Shown here: piece after piece, positions 5,471 through 5,516 of the stretch
Layout: each line of letters begins with the position of its first letter
Numbering within the stretch: position 1 is the stretch's first letter
NCBI GenBank assembly: GCA_026982215.1
Contig: JALSHN010000057.1
Span: 1 to 5,516, forward strand
DNA from: Gammaproteobacteria bacterium
GTDB lineage: Bacteria; Pseudomonadota; Gammaproteobacteria; S012-40
Length of the DNA stretch: 5,516 bases
Direction of reading: 5' to 3'
The notes under the pieces: generated by a model
Told to the model about the DNA's origin: nothing
The model's input: only the letters and a program-made list of their open reading frames with translations
The model's database searches: none
Program-made: the position numbers and the translations under genes

Positions 5471-5499
5471 AAGGCCAACCCGGGCGGGTTGGCCTTTTT
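5471..5499 (+). terminator. Rho-independent terminator of ssrA
   Basis: AAGGCCAACCC (5471-5481) pairs perfectly with GGGTTGGCCTT (5486-5496) around a GGGC loop, followed by a T run (5495-5499). It starts 8 nt after the tmRNA CCA. Confidence 0.93.
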
Positions 5500-5516
5500 C
5501 GTAGCAAGAGGCTTTG

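Noticed and set aside
5224..5478. Minus-strand frame over the tmRNA (contains RRRESNPRP-like sequence)
   Set aside because: It is the antisense of the tmRNA 3' end; this is a familiar spurious translation of tRNA/tmRNA T-arm sequence, not a gene.
5441..5516. Genomic-island attachment site at the ssrA 3' end
   Set aside because: ssrA ends are common integration sites, but the window stops 53 nt later and no duplicate of the 3' end or integrase gene is visible, so nothing supports an actual integration.

Overview
The window looks like a GC-rich gammaproteobacterial chromosome segment built around the conserved neighbourhood of the trans-translation genes. Family-level sequence resemblance identifies bamE, ratB/rnfH, ratA, smpB and ssrA, which lie close together in many gammaproteobacteria, including E. 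coli. The tmRNA encodes the tag ANDDNYALAA, a form I associate with pseudomonads and related gammaproteobacteria. The genus cannot be fixed from the sequence; an environmental gammaproteobacterium is the best guess.

Layout: 1-292 holds the 3' part of bamE (+), an outer-membrane-assembly lipoprotein. It converges, with a 6-nt gap, on a leftward cluster: a LeuT-type sodium symporter gene (1064-2416), ratA (633-1064) and ratB/rnfH (299-640). The three are tightly coupled: the transporter stop and the ratA start share one base (TAGTG), and ratB starts inside the end of ratA (ATGGATGA). A 95-bp divergent intergenic region separates the transporter from smpB (2512-2994, +). A perfect TATAAT lies only 8 bp before the smpB ATG and there is no Shine-Dalgarno sequence, so smpB may be translated from a leaderless mRNA.

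Between smpB and ssrA sits a gene on the opposite strand (3034-4776) for a 580-residue lipoprotein of unknown function. It has a lipobox, two Cys-bracketed EF-hand-like calcium loops flanking a Gly-X-Asp collagen-like tract, and eight repeats of about 52 residues that probably form a closed eight-bladed beta-propeller. The 326-bp gap between its start and ssrA is a divergent regulatory region with two perfect short palindromes, one over each predicted promoter.

ssrA (5103-5463, +) is complete, with its tag frame, pseudoknot pairings, tRNA-like end with encoded CCA, and a strong intrinsic terminator. smpB and ssrA work together to rescue stalled ribosomes. ratA and ratB are conserved neighbours with ribosome-associated or respiratory roles. 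The transporter and the repeat lipoprotein are the accessory genes here. I see no transposon, CRISPR array or obvious defence system. The most unusual items are the lipoprotein architecture, the candidate leaderless smpB start, and the palindromes in the two promoters.
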